Shown here one piece after another: positions 51,164 to 59,262 of a stretch of 64,000 nucleotides of DNA; position 1 is the stretch's first letter; every line of letters begins with the position of its first letter. The position numbers and the translations under genes were made by a program. The stretch covers positions 44,428 to 108,427 of IMG/VR virus record IMGVR_UViG_3300028283_000494. One strand, given 5' to 3'. The DNA is from a virus. The notes beneath the pieces are model-generated. The model did no database searches. It was not told the origin of the DNA and saw only the letters and a list, made by a program, of their open reading frames with translations.

Positions 51164-51958
51164 TTATCCTCTACGGTGCATTGATGGAGGTCCCGATTTT
51201 TTAAGAAAATCCTCTATTGTTTTATAAAATCCTTTCTTTTTAGGTTTTTCAGGTGGAGGGTTATGTCTTCTAGCTTGTTCTTCTTCGAAGTTTCTTCTAT
51301 GTAAGGCTTCAATATTAGCTTCCCTACCTCTTTCGAATTCTCTGACTCTACGTTCCTGGTCTCTTTGTAACATTGCTATAACATCTGCTGGTGGTATATG
51401 ACGATGAGCCATTCTTGCTCTACCAGCGTCTCTTACATCTGGTGCTGGAATAGGTTCTACCATATCATCTTCAACGTCCCAATCCTCTTCACCGTAGGCT
51501 GCTTCCACTGGATCTCTTTCTGGTTTTTTAACTTTTTCTGGGGTATCCCATACTTCTTCACCATAAGGATCAACGTCTGCATGTACTTTTCTTTCTAAAT
51601 CTTCGTGATAACGAGCACATATATTTAATATAACATCTAAATATTTAGTTCTATTATAAATATCACTTTTAAATTTTCTACTATGTGTAGTATTACCTTG
51701 TTTGTCTTTTATTATCAATTCGTAAATCTCTGAAAATTCATCGGGACAAGTTTTAATTATTTCAAAATCGCAATAGGTGTCCTCACACGTGGCAGATTTA
51801 TTGATGATAACAAACCCTTCATCTTCTAATAATTTCTTTTCTGCCAGTCCAAAACTTTTTCCTTTTTCTGGATCAAAAGGCATAAAGGTATCGCCTATTT
51901 CGAAATTAGCAGGAGCTTTTCTTTTTAGTTCTTCAAATAATTTAAAACTCTTTATCAT
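51164..51958 (-). CDS. Leader-bearing protein with YGEE-W motifs and Arg/Glu-rich tail
   Basis: A 264-residue protein. It begins MIKSFKLFEELKRKAP, which fits the leader pattern, with L-F-E as a possible prohead-protease site. A domain of about 100 residues (FEIGDTFMPFDPEKGKSFGL) has Cys pairs (ATCEDTYCDFEIIKTC), followed by DPYGEEVWDTPEK and AAYGEEDWDVEDD. The last 90 residues are a coiled-coil-like Arg/Glu-rich tail (RDQERRVREFERGREANIEA). TTAATATATA lies 8 bases before the ATG. It may be an internal or scaffold-type virion protein; this is inference. Confidence 0.6.
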   Translation of the reverse strand: MIKSFKLFEELKRKAPANFEIGDTFMPFDPEKGKSFGLAEKKLLEDEGFVIINKSATCEDTYCDFEIIKTCPDEFSEIYELIIKDKQGNTTHSRKFKSDIYNRTKYLDVILNICARYHEDLERKVHADVDPYGEEVWDTPEKVKKPERDPVEAAYGEEDWDVEDDMVEPIPAPDVRDAGRARMAHRHIPPADVIAMLQRDQERRVREFERGREANIEALHRRNFEEEQARRHNPPPEKPKKKGFYKTIEDFLKKSGPPSMHRRG

Positions 51959-51966
51959 AGTAACTG

Positions 51967-51976
51967 TATATATTAA
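51967..51976 (-). promoter_or_regulatory. TTAATATATA motif upstream of the 51958 gene
   Basis: An exact - strand copy, 8 bases before the ATG, in the divergent spacer 51959-52039. Confidence 0.45.
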
Positions 51977-51999
51977 AATAAACTTTTAATATTTTTATC

Positions 52000-52007
52000 T
52001 ATAAATA
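52000..52007 (+). promoter_or_regulatory. TATAAATA motif upstream of the 52040 gene
   Basis: A T4-late-promoter-like octamer, 32 bases before the ATG. Chance occurrence is possible in such AT-rich DNA. Confidence 0.3.
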
Positions 52008-52039
52008 GTACAACACATTAAAAAATAATTGACTATGAA

Positions 52040-52291
52040 ATGAAAATTATAGAAATAAAGAACGGTGATGAATTATCAAAGTTTATAGAAGAGTATAAAC
52101 AATTTCACTCTGAAAGAGGAATAGCTGAAAGTTCAAATATTTTAGTTGGAAACTATAATCAAGATAAAGGTAAATTTCTTGTTGTTGATAAAAATGATGA
52201 CTTGGTTTATGAAGTCAATAAAATATATATTTGTCGACATCAAAATACACACATGTTAGATTATAAAATTGAATATTGTGAAATTGGATAA
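52040..52291 (+). CDS. Small unknown protein (83 aa)
   Basis: MKIIEIKNGDELSKFIEEYK then KGKFLVVDKNDDLVYEVNKI looks like a compact alpha/beta protein with Cys/His residues near the end (YICRHQNTHM). It is unrecognised. It precedes gmd by about 90 bases on the same strand. Confidence 0.5.
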   Translation: MKIIEIKNGDELSKFIEEYKQFHSERGIAESSNILVGNYNQDKGKFLVVDKNDDLVYEVNKIYICRHQNTHMLDYKIEYCEIG

Positions 52292-52380
52292 TTTACCATA
52301 AAATTTCTTGAAATGATTTCAAGTGTAAATATTCAAAAAGAATATTCCTATAAATGGAATTTAAAAAGCAATTAGAATGT

Positions 52381-53427
52381 ATGAAAAAAAGGGCGTTAAT
52401 AACAGGTATAACAGGAATGGATGGTTCTCACTTATCAGAGCTTCTTTTAGAAAAAGGTTACGAAGTACACGGTATAATTAGACGTTCCAGTTCATTTAAT
52501 ACTGGAAGAATTGATCATATTTACCCCCAATTAAAACTTCATTACGGTGACGTTACTGATACTCTTTCAATAGAACACGTCATTCAAGACATTAAACCAG
52601 ATGAATTATATAATCTGGCAGCCCAATCCCACGTAGCAGTTTCTTTTGAACTCCCTGAATATACAGGTCAAGTAGACGCATTAGGTGTACTTAGAATATT
52701 AGAAACAGTTAGACGTTACTCTCCACATACAAAGATATATCAAGCATCTACATCAGAATTGTTTGGTAAAGTAGAAGAAGTACCACAAAAAGAAACAACA
52801 CCATTCCATCCCAGATCTCCTTACGGTGTAGCTAAACTTTACGCTTACTGGATTTGTAAAAATTACAGAGAAGCTTATAACTTATTCATCTCTAACGGTA
52901 TATTATTTAATCACGAAGGCGAGCGTAGAGGTGAAACATTCGTAACAAGAAAAATTACAAAAGGTTTGGTTGAGTGGACAAAAACAAAAACCCCTATACA
53001 TTTAGGTAATTTAAATGCTAAAAGAGATTGGGGTTACGCTAAAGATTTTGTATATGGTATGTATCTCATGTTACAACAAGATAAACCAGATGATTTCGTT
53101 TTAGCTACAGGTGAAGCACATTCGAATAAAGAATTTATTGAAGAAGCTTGTAAATACGTTAATATTGATATAGTATGGCGTGGAGAAGGAGTTAATGAAA
53201 TTGGGGTAGATAAAAATTCTGGTGACGCTATTGTGATACAAGTTGATCCAAAATATTTCAGACCAGCAGAAGTTGATCTTTTACTTGGTGATCCAACAAA
53301 GGCCAAGGAAGTTCTTGGTTGGGAAGCTAAAACTAAATTTAAAGATTTGGTTAAACTCATGATGGAAAGTGATTTAGATAAATATGGTGAAAAAAATCTA
53401 TGGCAAAAATTTTTTAAGAAGGGATAA
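52381..53427 (+). CDS. gmd: GDP-mannose 4,6-dehydratase
   Basis: Converts GDP-D-mannose to GDP-4-keto-6-deoxy-D-mannose, the precursor of GDP-fucose, GDP-rhamnose and GDP-perosamine. RALITGITGMDGSHLSELLL is the NAD(P) loop and HGIIRRSSSFNTGRIDHIY the GDP-mannose-specific block. STSELFGKVEEVPQKETTPF and SPYGVAKLYAYW (Y-x-x-x-K) follow, with FNHEGERRGETFVTRKI and LGNLNAKRDWGYAKDFV after them. Length and motifs are typical. The frame is open nine codons upstream (52354), but family members begin MKKRALITG, so I start at 52381. The product could feed the aminotransferase/formyltransferase pair on the other strand. Confidence 0.93.
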   Translation: MKKRALITGITGMDGSHLSELLLEKGYEVHGIIRRSSSFNTGRIDHIYPQLKLHYGDVTDTLSIEHVIQDIKPDELYNLAAQSHVAVSFELPEYTGQVDALGVLRILETVRRYSPHTKIYQASTSELFGKVEEVPQKETTPFHPRSPYGVAKLYAYWICKNYREAYNLFISNGILFNHEGERRGETFVTRKITKGLVEWTKTKTPIHLGNLNAKRDWGYAKDFVYGMYLMLQQDKPDDFVLATGEAHSNKEFIEEACKYVNIDIVWRGEGVNEIGVDKNSGDAIVIQVDPKYFRPAEVDLLLGDPTKAKEVLGWEAKTKFKDLVKLMMESDLDKYGEKNLWQKFFKKG

Positions 53428-53431
53428 GTTA

Positions 53432-54295
53432 ATGAAAATACCAACCGAAAATGATTTTTATGTTAGAATAGAAAAAGAGCCTAATAAGGTTATTATTAAT
53501 TCTGTTAATTTAAATGACGCTGGTGGTAGTGAGCATTTAAATAAAATATTAAAAATAGATTTTATTTTAAATGGCAACATTTCTTATTCACTTTCATGTA
53601 ATTTTTCTGATCCGAATATTAATCATTGGATAGTACCATATGGTTATTCAAATGATAATGACGATTTAATATTAAATTTTTACGACGAATCTAGACATTT
53701 ATTTGATATAAAAATTGATAAATTATATGGTAATCACATTTATAATAAAATAGATGGTTGGTTTGATTTCCAAAGTGTTTATAAAGAAGCTGTTCAAAAC
53801 GGAAAAGACGGAGATCATTTTGTTGAAATAGGTTCTTGGTTAGGGCGTTCTGGTTCTTTTATGGCGACTGAAATAAAAAATTCAGGCAAAAAAATAAAAT
53901 TTGATTGTATAGACACTTGGCAAGGATCAGGTGAAGTATATCACGAAGAATATTTGAAAGATAATAGTTTATACGATAATTTTTTAAAAAACATATCACC
54001 TTTAAAAGAGTACATAAATCCAATAGTAGAATATTCTTATATAGCTCCAAAATATTACGAAGATTTGTCTTTAGATTTTGTTTTTATAGACGCTGATCAT
54101 AGTTACGAGATAGCTAAAAAAGATATAACAGAATGGTACCCAAAAGTAAAAATAGGCGGAACAATCGCTGGTCACGATTATTATAATTCATGGCACGTTC
54201 AAAAAGCTGTGAATGAAATATTTGGAGAAAATATAACACAAAATAGATTATCATGGATTCATAAAAAAGAGAGCGATCTCTTTCCACTAAATTGA
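53432..54295 (+). CDS. Accessory beta domain fused to a Methyltransf_24 methyltransferase
   Basis: A 287-residue protein. Residues 1-95 form the same beta domain found at the C-termini of the GT9-like proteins (here NINHWIVPYGYSNDNDDLIL and NFYDESRHLFDIKI). The rest is a methyltransferase: DHFVEIGSWLGRSGSFMATE (motif I), KFDCIDTWQGSGEVYHEEYL, LDFVFIDADHSYEIAKKDI and GGTIAGHDYYNSW. The frame is open 16 codons further upstream inside gmd; the Met at 53432, 5 bp after the gmd stop, is preferred. Confidence 0.75.
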   Translation: MKIPTENDFYVRIEKEPNKVIINSVNLNDAGGSEHLNKILKIDFILNGNISYSLSCNFSDPNINHWIVPYGYSNDNDDLILNFYDESRHLFDIKIDKLYGNHIYNKIDGWFDFQSVYKEAVQNGKDGDHFVEIGSWLGRSGSFMATEIKNSGKKIKFDCIDTWQGSGEVYHEEYLKDNSLYDNFLKNISPLKEYINPIVEYSYIAPKYYEDLSLDFVFIDADHSYEIAKKDITEWYPKVKIGGTIAGHDYYNSWHVQKAVNEIFGENITQNRLSWIHKKESDLFPLN

Positions 54296-54307
54296 TAATC
54301 AGTGTAT

Positions 54308-54315
54308 TATAAATA
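54308..54315 (+). promoter_or_regulatory. TATAAATA motif upstream of the 54360 gene
   Basis: A T4-late-like octamer, 44 bases before the ATG, followed by a related ATTTATATATAGG at about 54329-54340, which is closer to the start. Confidence 0.3.
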
Positions 54316-54359
54316 ACAAGATTAAAAATTTATATATAGGTAAAAAATATAATACGAAA

Positions 54360-54791
54360 ATGAAAAAGGTTTACGAGAATTTAACGAAGGAGAATATCAA
54401 CAAGAATTTGTTTGATGTTGATTTTGAATTTGATGATTTGAATAGTATTGAAAAACAATTATTAAAGGATTATATAAATAAGATAACTGATAATATGATG
54501 GAGTTTGAACTTATGTCTGTTGATAAGACTGTTCAACCACTTGATATATTGATCAGATTGAAGAATAATAAATTGACTGGTGATGTTTTGGTTAAAATGA
54601 AAGATAAGGATGATCATATTCTTGGTGTTTTTAAATTTAAGACATTAAAAGTGACTGAAATTAATAATTTAATTGATTTTGATTTTGGTGAAGCTGATTT
54701 TAGAGGAAGTCAGAAGACTCTGACGATAAATTTTATCTACGATGATATTCTTTATTCTAATGACGGAAAAGAATATGAGAAACTCACATAA
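54360..54791 (+). CDS. Unknown protein, faintly tail-tube-like (143 aa)
   Basis: The first half is helical (MKKVYENLTKENINKNLFDV, ENMMEFELM-like). The second half is beta-rich: GDVLVKMKDKDDHILGVFKF, ADFRGSQKTLTINFIYDDIL. The ending 'sxxtltinFiYDDil' faintly recalls T4 gp19-type tail tube proteins, whose last strand reads similarly. Without a profile search this is only a hint. It has its own spacer with candidate promoter motifs. Confidence 0.45.
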   Translation: MKKVYENLTKENINKNLFDVDFEFDDLNSIEKQLLKDYINKITDNMMEFELMSVDKTVQPLDILIRLKNNKLTGDVLVKMKDKDDHILGVFKFKTLKVTEINNLIDFDFGEADFRGSQKTLTINFIYDDILYSNDGKEYEKLT

Positions 54792-54824
54792 TTCGAATTT
54801 TTAAACTTAAAATTTATATTCACG

Positions 54825-54832
54825 TATAAATA
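54825..54832 (+). promoter_or_regulatory. TATAAATA motif upstream of the 54851 gene
   Basis: A T4-late-like octamer ending 18 bases before the ATG. Confidence 0.35.
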
Positions 54833-54850
54833 AAAAAAGAATATTATTTT

Positions 54851-55378
54851 ATGCAAATACTCATTACACCCGAAGACATTATAAGACGTTGTTTATGGTT
54901 GGATTATAAAAGATTTTGTCTAAAGGAAAAAGGCGAAGAAGAATTAAGGAAAGTTATAGAAGAAAATAAACCAGTCGCTTTAAAGGAAGACGACGCCTAT
55001 GTGATAGGTTTATTAAAGATTGTAGAAACTCCAAATCTAGTTCACAGACTAAAAGAGCACATGGATGAAGTATTAAAAATAAGAAGTAATATTTTCAATA
55101 ATAAGTTGTTCATTATAAAATCAGTAGCTTTAAAAGAAATAGGACAATTCGTACAAAGATTCCCAGAAGGTTTTAAAGCTCCTTTTGAATATAAAAAGGG
55201 GATAGAGGATTTGAAAGTTTTCTCTGAAAAAATATACGGTGAAGTGGATAGATTACCAACTCAAACTTTCCAAAACGGTGATAAAACTTACACATATGTT
55301 TCATCTAATAGTGTTAAAAATATAGTGGATGAAAAAGATAAAGAGAAAGAAAAAGACAAGGTTGAAAAAATACTATAA
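54851..55378 (+). CDS. Unknown helical protein (175 aa)
   Basis: MQILITPEDIIRRCLWLDYK begins a mostly helical 175-residue protein with two longer helices (VHRLKEHMDEVLKIRSNIF, KSVALKEIGQFVQRFPEGF) and a charged tail (DEKDKEKEKDKVEKIL). No family is recognised. Its last base is the first base of the next gene's ATG, so they are coupled. Confidence 0.55.
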   Translation: MQILITPEDIIRRCLWLDYKRFCLKEKGEEELRKVIEENKPVALKEDDAYVIGLLKIVETPNLVHRLKEHMDEVLKIRSNIFNNKLFIIKSVALKEIGQFVQRFPEGFKAPFEYKKGIEDLKVFSEKIYGEVDRLPTQTFQNGDKTYTYVSSNSVKNIVDEKDKEKEKDKVEKIL

Positions 55379-55704
55379 TGGCTAGACTTTTCACATACGG
55401 TGAATTACAAAGGTCTGATGTTCAGATTAAAATTTTAGGTAAAGAGATTCCTGGAACATTTGACAGTATTAGTAATTGGATGGTACTGAACGATTTCGAT
55501 AAAGGTAAATATTATTTACAATTAGCTAGTCAGCCAAGTGGAATAGTATTCGGTAAAATATTAGAATTAACAGACGAAGATATAAAAATCCTAGATAATT
55601 ACGAAAAAAATTATTTCAGATACACCTTAAAAACAGATAATGACGTCACAGTCGAAACTTACGTCAAGAACAACGATAAATATAAAGATGATTACGCTTT
55701 TTAA
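55378..55704 (+). CDS. Gamma-glutamylcyclotransferase (AIG2/GGCT)-like protein
   Basis: A 108-residue protein with the GGCT-like opening MARLFTYGELQRSDVQIKIL, where 'FTYGELQR' takes the place of the YGSNL loop. SGIVFGKILELTDEDIKILD (about 58-77) follows with the conserved 'G.l.el...dl..LD.yE' and NYEKNYFRYTLKT. These enzymes release 5-oxoproline from gamma-glutamyl amines; many phage copies have unknown substrates. It ends 4 bp inside the convergent gene. Confidence 0.75.
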   Translation: MARLFTYGELQRSDVQIKILGKEIPGTFDSISNWMVLNDFDKGKYYLQLASQPSGIVFGKILELTDEDIKILDNYEKNYFRYTLKTDNDVTVETYVKNNDKYKDDYAF

Positions 55705-56927
55705 ATAGTTCTAAATACTACAGCGTCTTTGAATTTCCAATAAACAATGATTCCTTGATCAAAAGAATATTTACCAGTCAATTCTTTTGAGTCTGATGCT
55801 CTTACTTTTGTTTTAGTTTTCAATAAATCTACATTCTCAATTTGTTCAACTGTTCTATATACTGGAAGTTCTTTGCCTATTTTATTAATAAGGAACTGAT
55901 AATAAGATTCTATTATTTCTAATGTACCCAAGCTCCTCTCTAAGAAAGCTTTTTTCATTTTTGGATAATCTGGACTCTCAAGCGCCTTTTCGTATTTAGC
56001 TTTATTTGCCAATAAATCTTCGTGTGTAGATATTTTTTCCTCTAAAAGGAAATCCTTATAAGAAAATTCTAAAAGATCCTCTTTCTTAAAAGGCACTACA
56101 TTTTTTGCTATAACTACGTCTTCGTCGTCGTCCTCTTCTTCGCTAATTTCAACTTTTGTATCACCTTCCTTTGGTCCATTTACTGGTATATTAAATCCAG
56201 CTTTCTTTTTAGCGTATTCAGATATTTTAATTTCACTAGCACTCATGTATATACTAGTTGTAGTTCCATCCTCTTCAAGAAAATCTACCATACAACTATT
56301 ATCGTTGTCCCATACATTAGTTACTTCACCAACTTTATTATAATATTCACTTGCTTGATCTACACATAAAACCTTATCACCCATGTTGAAAATAACATCA
56401 GCAGAAGGCTCGTCTGACGATGTAACAAATTCTTTTTTAACTAACATAGAATGCTTACTTTGATTTTTAGAATCATCTTCATCAAATTCAATAAGGTAAG
56501 CGTCTTTATTTACTTTCTTAACTGTTCCCTTGGCGTCTTTCCATTCAGTCTTGCCTTCTACGCCGTTCACAATGACTCTCTTACCTATACTGATATCGTC
56601 GTCTGATGTTTCAGTTTCTTTTTTAGGTTCTTTAGGTTTGAATTGATTTTCGATATAACTTGATTGTTTTTTAGCTTCTGTTTCTACTGGTGCTGGTTCG
56701 TTTTCAAATCTTAATTCTGATTCTAATGCCATTATAGAAGCACCAGATGGAGTTTTGATACTGTACTCACCTTTGTTAGTTGAAAAAACAAATGCCACAT
56801 CACATAAAGCGCCTTTATGTATATTATAATAAGATCTATTTGATAAAGGCGTGAATATAACCTTATCTCCTTTTTTAAATTTAGAGTCTTCTGTCGATTC
56901 TTTTATGTAATCAAAATATTTTAACAT
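55701..56927 (-). CDS. Leader-bearing protein with three SH3/KOW-like modules (408 aa)
   Basis: Begins MLKYFDYIKESTEDS, the leader pattern with I-K-E. Three barrel-like modules follow: FKKGDKVIFTPLSNRSYYNI (about 18-37), ISIGKRVIVNGVEGKTEWKD (about 111-130) and FNMGDKVLCVDQASEYYNKV (about 181-200). An acidic linker (EISEEEDDDEDVV) and a helical C-terminal domain (YKDFLLEEKISTHEDLLANK) come after. FSYKDFLLEE also resembles a second internal leader. The protein may be packaged in the capsid and processed by a prohead protease. Confidence 0.6.
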   Translation of the reverse strand: MLKYFDYIKESTEDSKFKKGDKVIFTPLSNRSYYNIHKGALCDVAFVFSTNKGEYSIKTPSGASIMALESELRFENEPAPVETEAKKQSSYIENQFKPKEPKKETETSDDDISIGKRVIVNGVEGKTEWKDAKGTVKKVNKDAYLIEFDEDDSKNQSKHSMLVKKEFVTSSDEPSADVIFNMGDKVLCVDQASEYYNKVGEVTNVWDNDNSCMVDFLEEDGTTTSIYMSASEIKISEYAKKKAGFNIPVNGPKEGDTKVEISEEEDDDEDVVIAKNVVPFKKEDLLEFSYKDFLLEEKISTHEDLLANKAKYEKALESPDYPKMKKAFLERSLGTLEIIESYYQFLINKIGKELPVYRTVEQIENVDLLKTKTKVRASDSKELTGKYSFDQGIIVYWKFKDAVVFRTI

Positions 56928-56929
56928 AC

Positions 56930-57817
56930 TTACAAATTTATTTTCCTTTTCACATTTAAAAATTTCAATATTATAGATTTTATTCCATCTATATTATATA
57001 CCCAGTCCTTTTCCCACACATGTAACAATTTAATATTATTATCTTTACATCTATTAGATTTATTATCGTGATAGTCCAGTTTTCTAAATTTTTCACTATG
57101 CCAATATGTTCCATTAAATTCAAATGCTATTTGTAATTCTGGTAAATAAATATCTAACTCCAATGGTGGTATTATTTTTCTACTATTTAAAATTATTATA
57201 CCATTATAATGTGTTTTTATAAAATCCTGCAGTTGTATTTCATATCCGCTTGTGTGATTATCAACTGGATTACAAACAGTGCACAATATAGTTTTATATT
57301 TATTTTTCCTTGTTATAAACACTTTTTTATTGATTCTATATATCGATCCACATTTATCACACTTTAAAATATATTCATTTTTATCATAGTCAACATCAAT
57401 TATATTTAGATTTGAATATTTATCGATCACGAATTTTTTAAAACTTGACCTCAAAAAACTTTCATTTCCATATCTTTCAGTATTGGTCTTTTTAATTTTT
57501 TCTTTTATTTCATCATTTTGAAAAACATTATCAAAACCATATATATGTTTTACAGTTTTATCCATTTTGATTTTTTGACAATTCGAACAACAATAGTACC
57601 CACCGTTATTAAAACTCAATAAGTATCTTCTATATTGTAATTTTTTTTCTTTACCGCAAATATCACATTTAACATTTATAATATGATGACTTGTTGGTAA
57701 AAGATGCTCTATCGGAACACTTATCACGTCGTGCTCTTTTACCACATAACCAAGATCTTTGTAATGTTTTATACAATAATTGTTTATATTAATATCTACG
57801 GTTTTATCTATTATCAT
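56930..57817 (-). CDS. Homing-type endonuclease with zinc knuckles and PD-(D/E)XK-like core
   Basis: A 295-residue protein. Zinc-binding pairs VKCDICGKEK, YYCCSNCQK and LKCDKCGSIYRI are in the first 160 residues, with NTERYGNESFLRSS between them. The C-terminal nuclease reads LELDIYLPELQIAFEFNGTY then WHSEKFRKLDYHDNKSNRCK and LLHVWEKDW, the layout of Vsr/EDxHD-type phage homing endonucleases. It overlaps the stop of the DHH gene by 4 bp (57814-57817) and ends 2 bp before the next gene, so it is inserted exactly between two genes. Confidence 0.8.
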   Translation of the reverse strand: MIIDKTVDININNYCIKHYKDLGYVVKEHDVISVPIEHLLPTSHHIINVKCDICGKEKKLQYRRYLLSFNNGGYYCCSNCQKIKMDKTVKHIYGFDNVFQNDEIKEKIKKTNTERYGNESFLRSSFKKFVIDKYSNLNIIDVDYDKNEYILKCDKCGSIYRINKKVFITRKNKYKTILCTVCNPVDNHTSGYEIQLQDFIKTHYNGIIILNSRKIIPPLELDIYLPELQIAFEFNGTYWHSEKFRKLDYHDNKSNRCKDNNIKLLHVWEKDWVYNIDGIKSIILKFLNVKRKINL

Positions 57818-59262
57818 ATATTAATTTTCCTTATTTGATTCATCATCATTACTTTTTTGTTAATCTCTTTTTCTTTTGGTTCTTGCTTTTCCTGTTGGTT
57901 CTCATTCCATATGAGATTTAGTTTCCATTTGATTCCGGTAATATCGTGTATAATCCAATTCTTCATCAAATCCATAAACTTAAGACCGTAAAAAGTTCCT
58001 TGCTTTTCACATCTGCCTAACACGTTTGAAAGATTCCCTATTCCAGGGTGTCCTCCGCTTTTAGCTCCAGCATATTTGAAACCAAATTGTCTTGGTAAAA
58101 CAAAATTCATTAAAAACCTCGTATATTTATCCAAATCATCTAACACTTCACCACCTTTTAAAACTGGTAATTTTTCTGCTGCATCTATATTTCTGTAAGC
58201 AGCCAACTGTAAAGAAGCACCATAATCAAGAAGAATAAATTGAATATTCTTATCGTGTTTACCAAGTGCCATTTCTATTAAAGCTCTTGCTCTCAAAGCG
58301 TTGGCCCAAGTTCCAACTGGTACATATACTAAATTCTTTATAACAACGAAACCGTCGAATTTAAATTTATTTTCTTCCATATTCCAGTAGAATGTTTCGA
58401 AATCTTCGATATTATATATTGTTGGTTTATCATATTGGCCAAGTGTTTTGCCCATCATTTTACCTAGTCTTTCTGTTGAATCTGGCACAAATTCGGGTAT
58501 TGCTTTTAATTCTTCGTCGTCTTCTAGAGGTATTCTGTTTAGTACTCTATGTCTTATATCTTCTTTATCTGCTCCTCTTTTTACTGATAGGTTATTCAAA
58601 GGATAAAGAATTTTAAATAATTTGAATATTTTATATATGGAAAGTGTGCCGTTGGCTACAACTTCTATAATAGTTCTATAATCACTTCTTTTAACTAATT
58701 GATTGAAAGCCCCAGCAAATACAAGTCTTGGGTCTTTTTCTTTCATTATATCTCTAAGATTAAAATTTAAAATCGTTTTAATATCAACGTTATATTCGTC
58801 ATATTTTGCTGCGTCAATCATAGATATAACAGACAGAATGTATTTATCTGTTGGCATTCCAAGAACTCTTACTATTAAACCGTAACATGAGTCACTTTTC
58901 ATTTTAATAGAAAATTCGCTTTTCTTATATAAATCGCCTTCTTCCATGTGGTGATCTATATAGAGATCAAGGTCAGCGTTATCTTCAGCGTAATCAACAC
59001 AAACATTTATATATGTTTTATCTATCGTTATATCTCTCCAGCCAGATTCGTAATCCATTACACAATATCCGCATATAGTAAATCCTCTATTAGATAAATA
59101 TTCTTTCATCGCTATCGCGCTGAATATGCCATCCATGTCATTGTGTGTGTAAATTATAACATCCTTATCACGTTTGCCTTTCTTCTTCCAGTATCCCAAA
59201 TCATTTGGAAATTTTACAGAAGCCTCTTCATTTAATATATATTCATTAAATTTTATTTTCAT
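57814..59262 (-). CDS. DHH-family phosphoesterase with leader-like N-terminus
   Basis: DHH/DHHA1 enzymes hydrolyse phosphodiesters (RecJ, nanoRNase, c-di-AMP type). IIYTHNDMDGIFSAIAMKEY (about 36-55) holds His and Asp ligands, VDYAEDNADLDLYIDHHMEE holds the DHH motif (about 89-108), and GAKSGGHPGIGNLSNVLG is the DHHA1 substrate site. The protein is 482 residues long. It starts MKIKFNEYILNEEASVKF, which resembles the capsid leader with L-N-E. Endonuclease genes overlap both its ends (17 bp at the start, 4 bp at the stop). Its substrate is unknown; single-stranded DNA or a cyclic dinucleotide alarm signal are possibilities. Confidence 0.82.
   Translation of the reverse strand: MKIKFNEYILNEEASVKFPNDLGYWKKKGKRDKDVIIYTHNDMDGIFSAIAMKEYLSNRGFTICGYCVMDYESGWRDITIDKTYINVCVDYAEDNADLDLYIDHHMEEGDLYKKSEFSIKMKSDSCYGLIVRVLGMPTDKYILSVISMIDAAKYDEYNVDIKTILNFNLRDIMKEKDPRLVFAGAFNQLVKRSDYRTIIEVVANGTLSIYKIFKLFKILYPLNNLSVKRGADKEDIRHRVLNRIPLEDDEELKAIPEFVPDSTERLGKMMGKTLGQYDKPTIYNIEDFETFYWNMEENKFKFDGFVVIKNLVYVPVGTWANALRARALIEMALGKHDKNIQFILLDYGASLQLAAYRNIDAAEKLPVLKGGEVLDDLDKYTRFLMNFVLPRQFGFKYAGAKSGGHPGIGNLSNVLGRCEKQGTFYGLKFMDLMKNWIIHDITGIKWKLNLIWNENQQEKQEPKEKEINKKVMMMNQIRKINI

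Noticed and set aside
53034-53444. 136-residue reverse-strand open frame inside gmd
   Set aside because: It lies wholly opposite a clear gmd gene and has no recognisable protein content.
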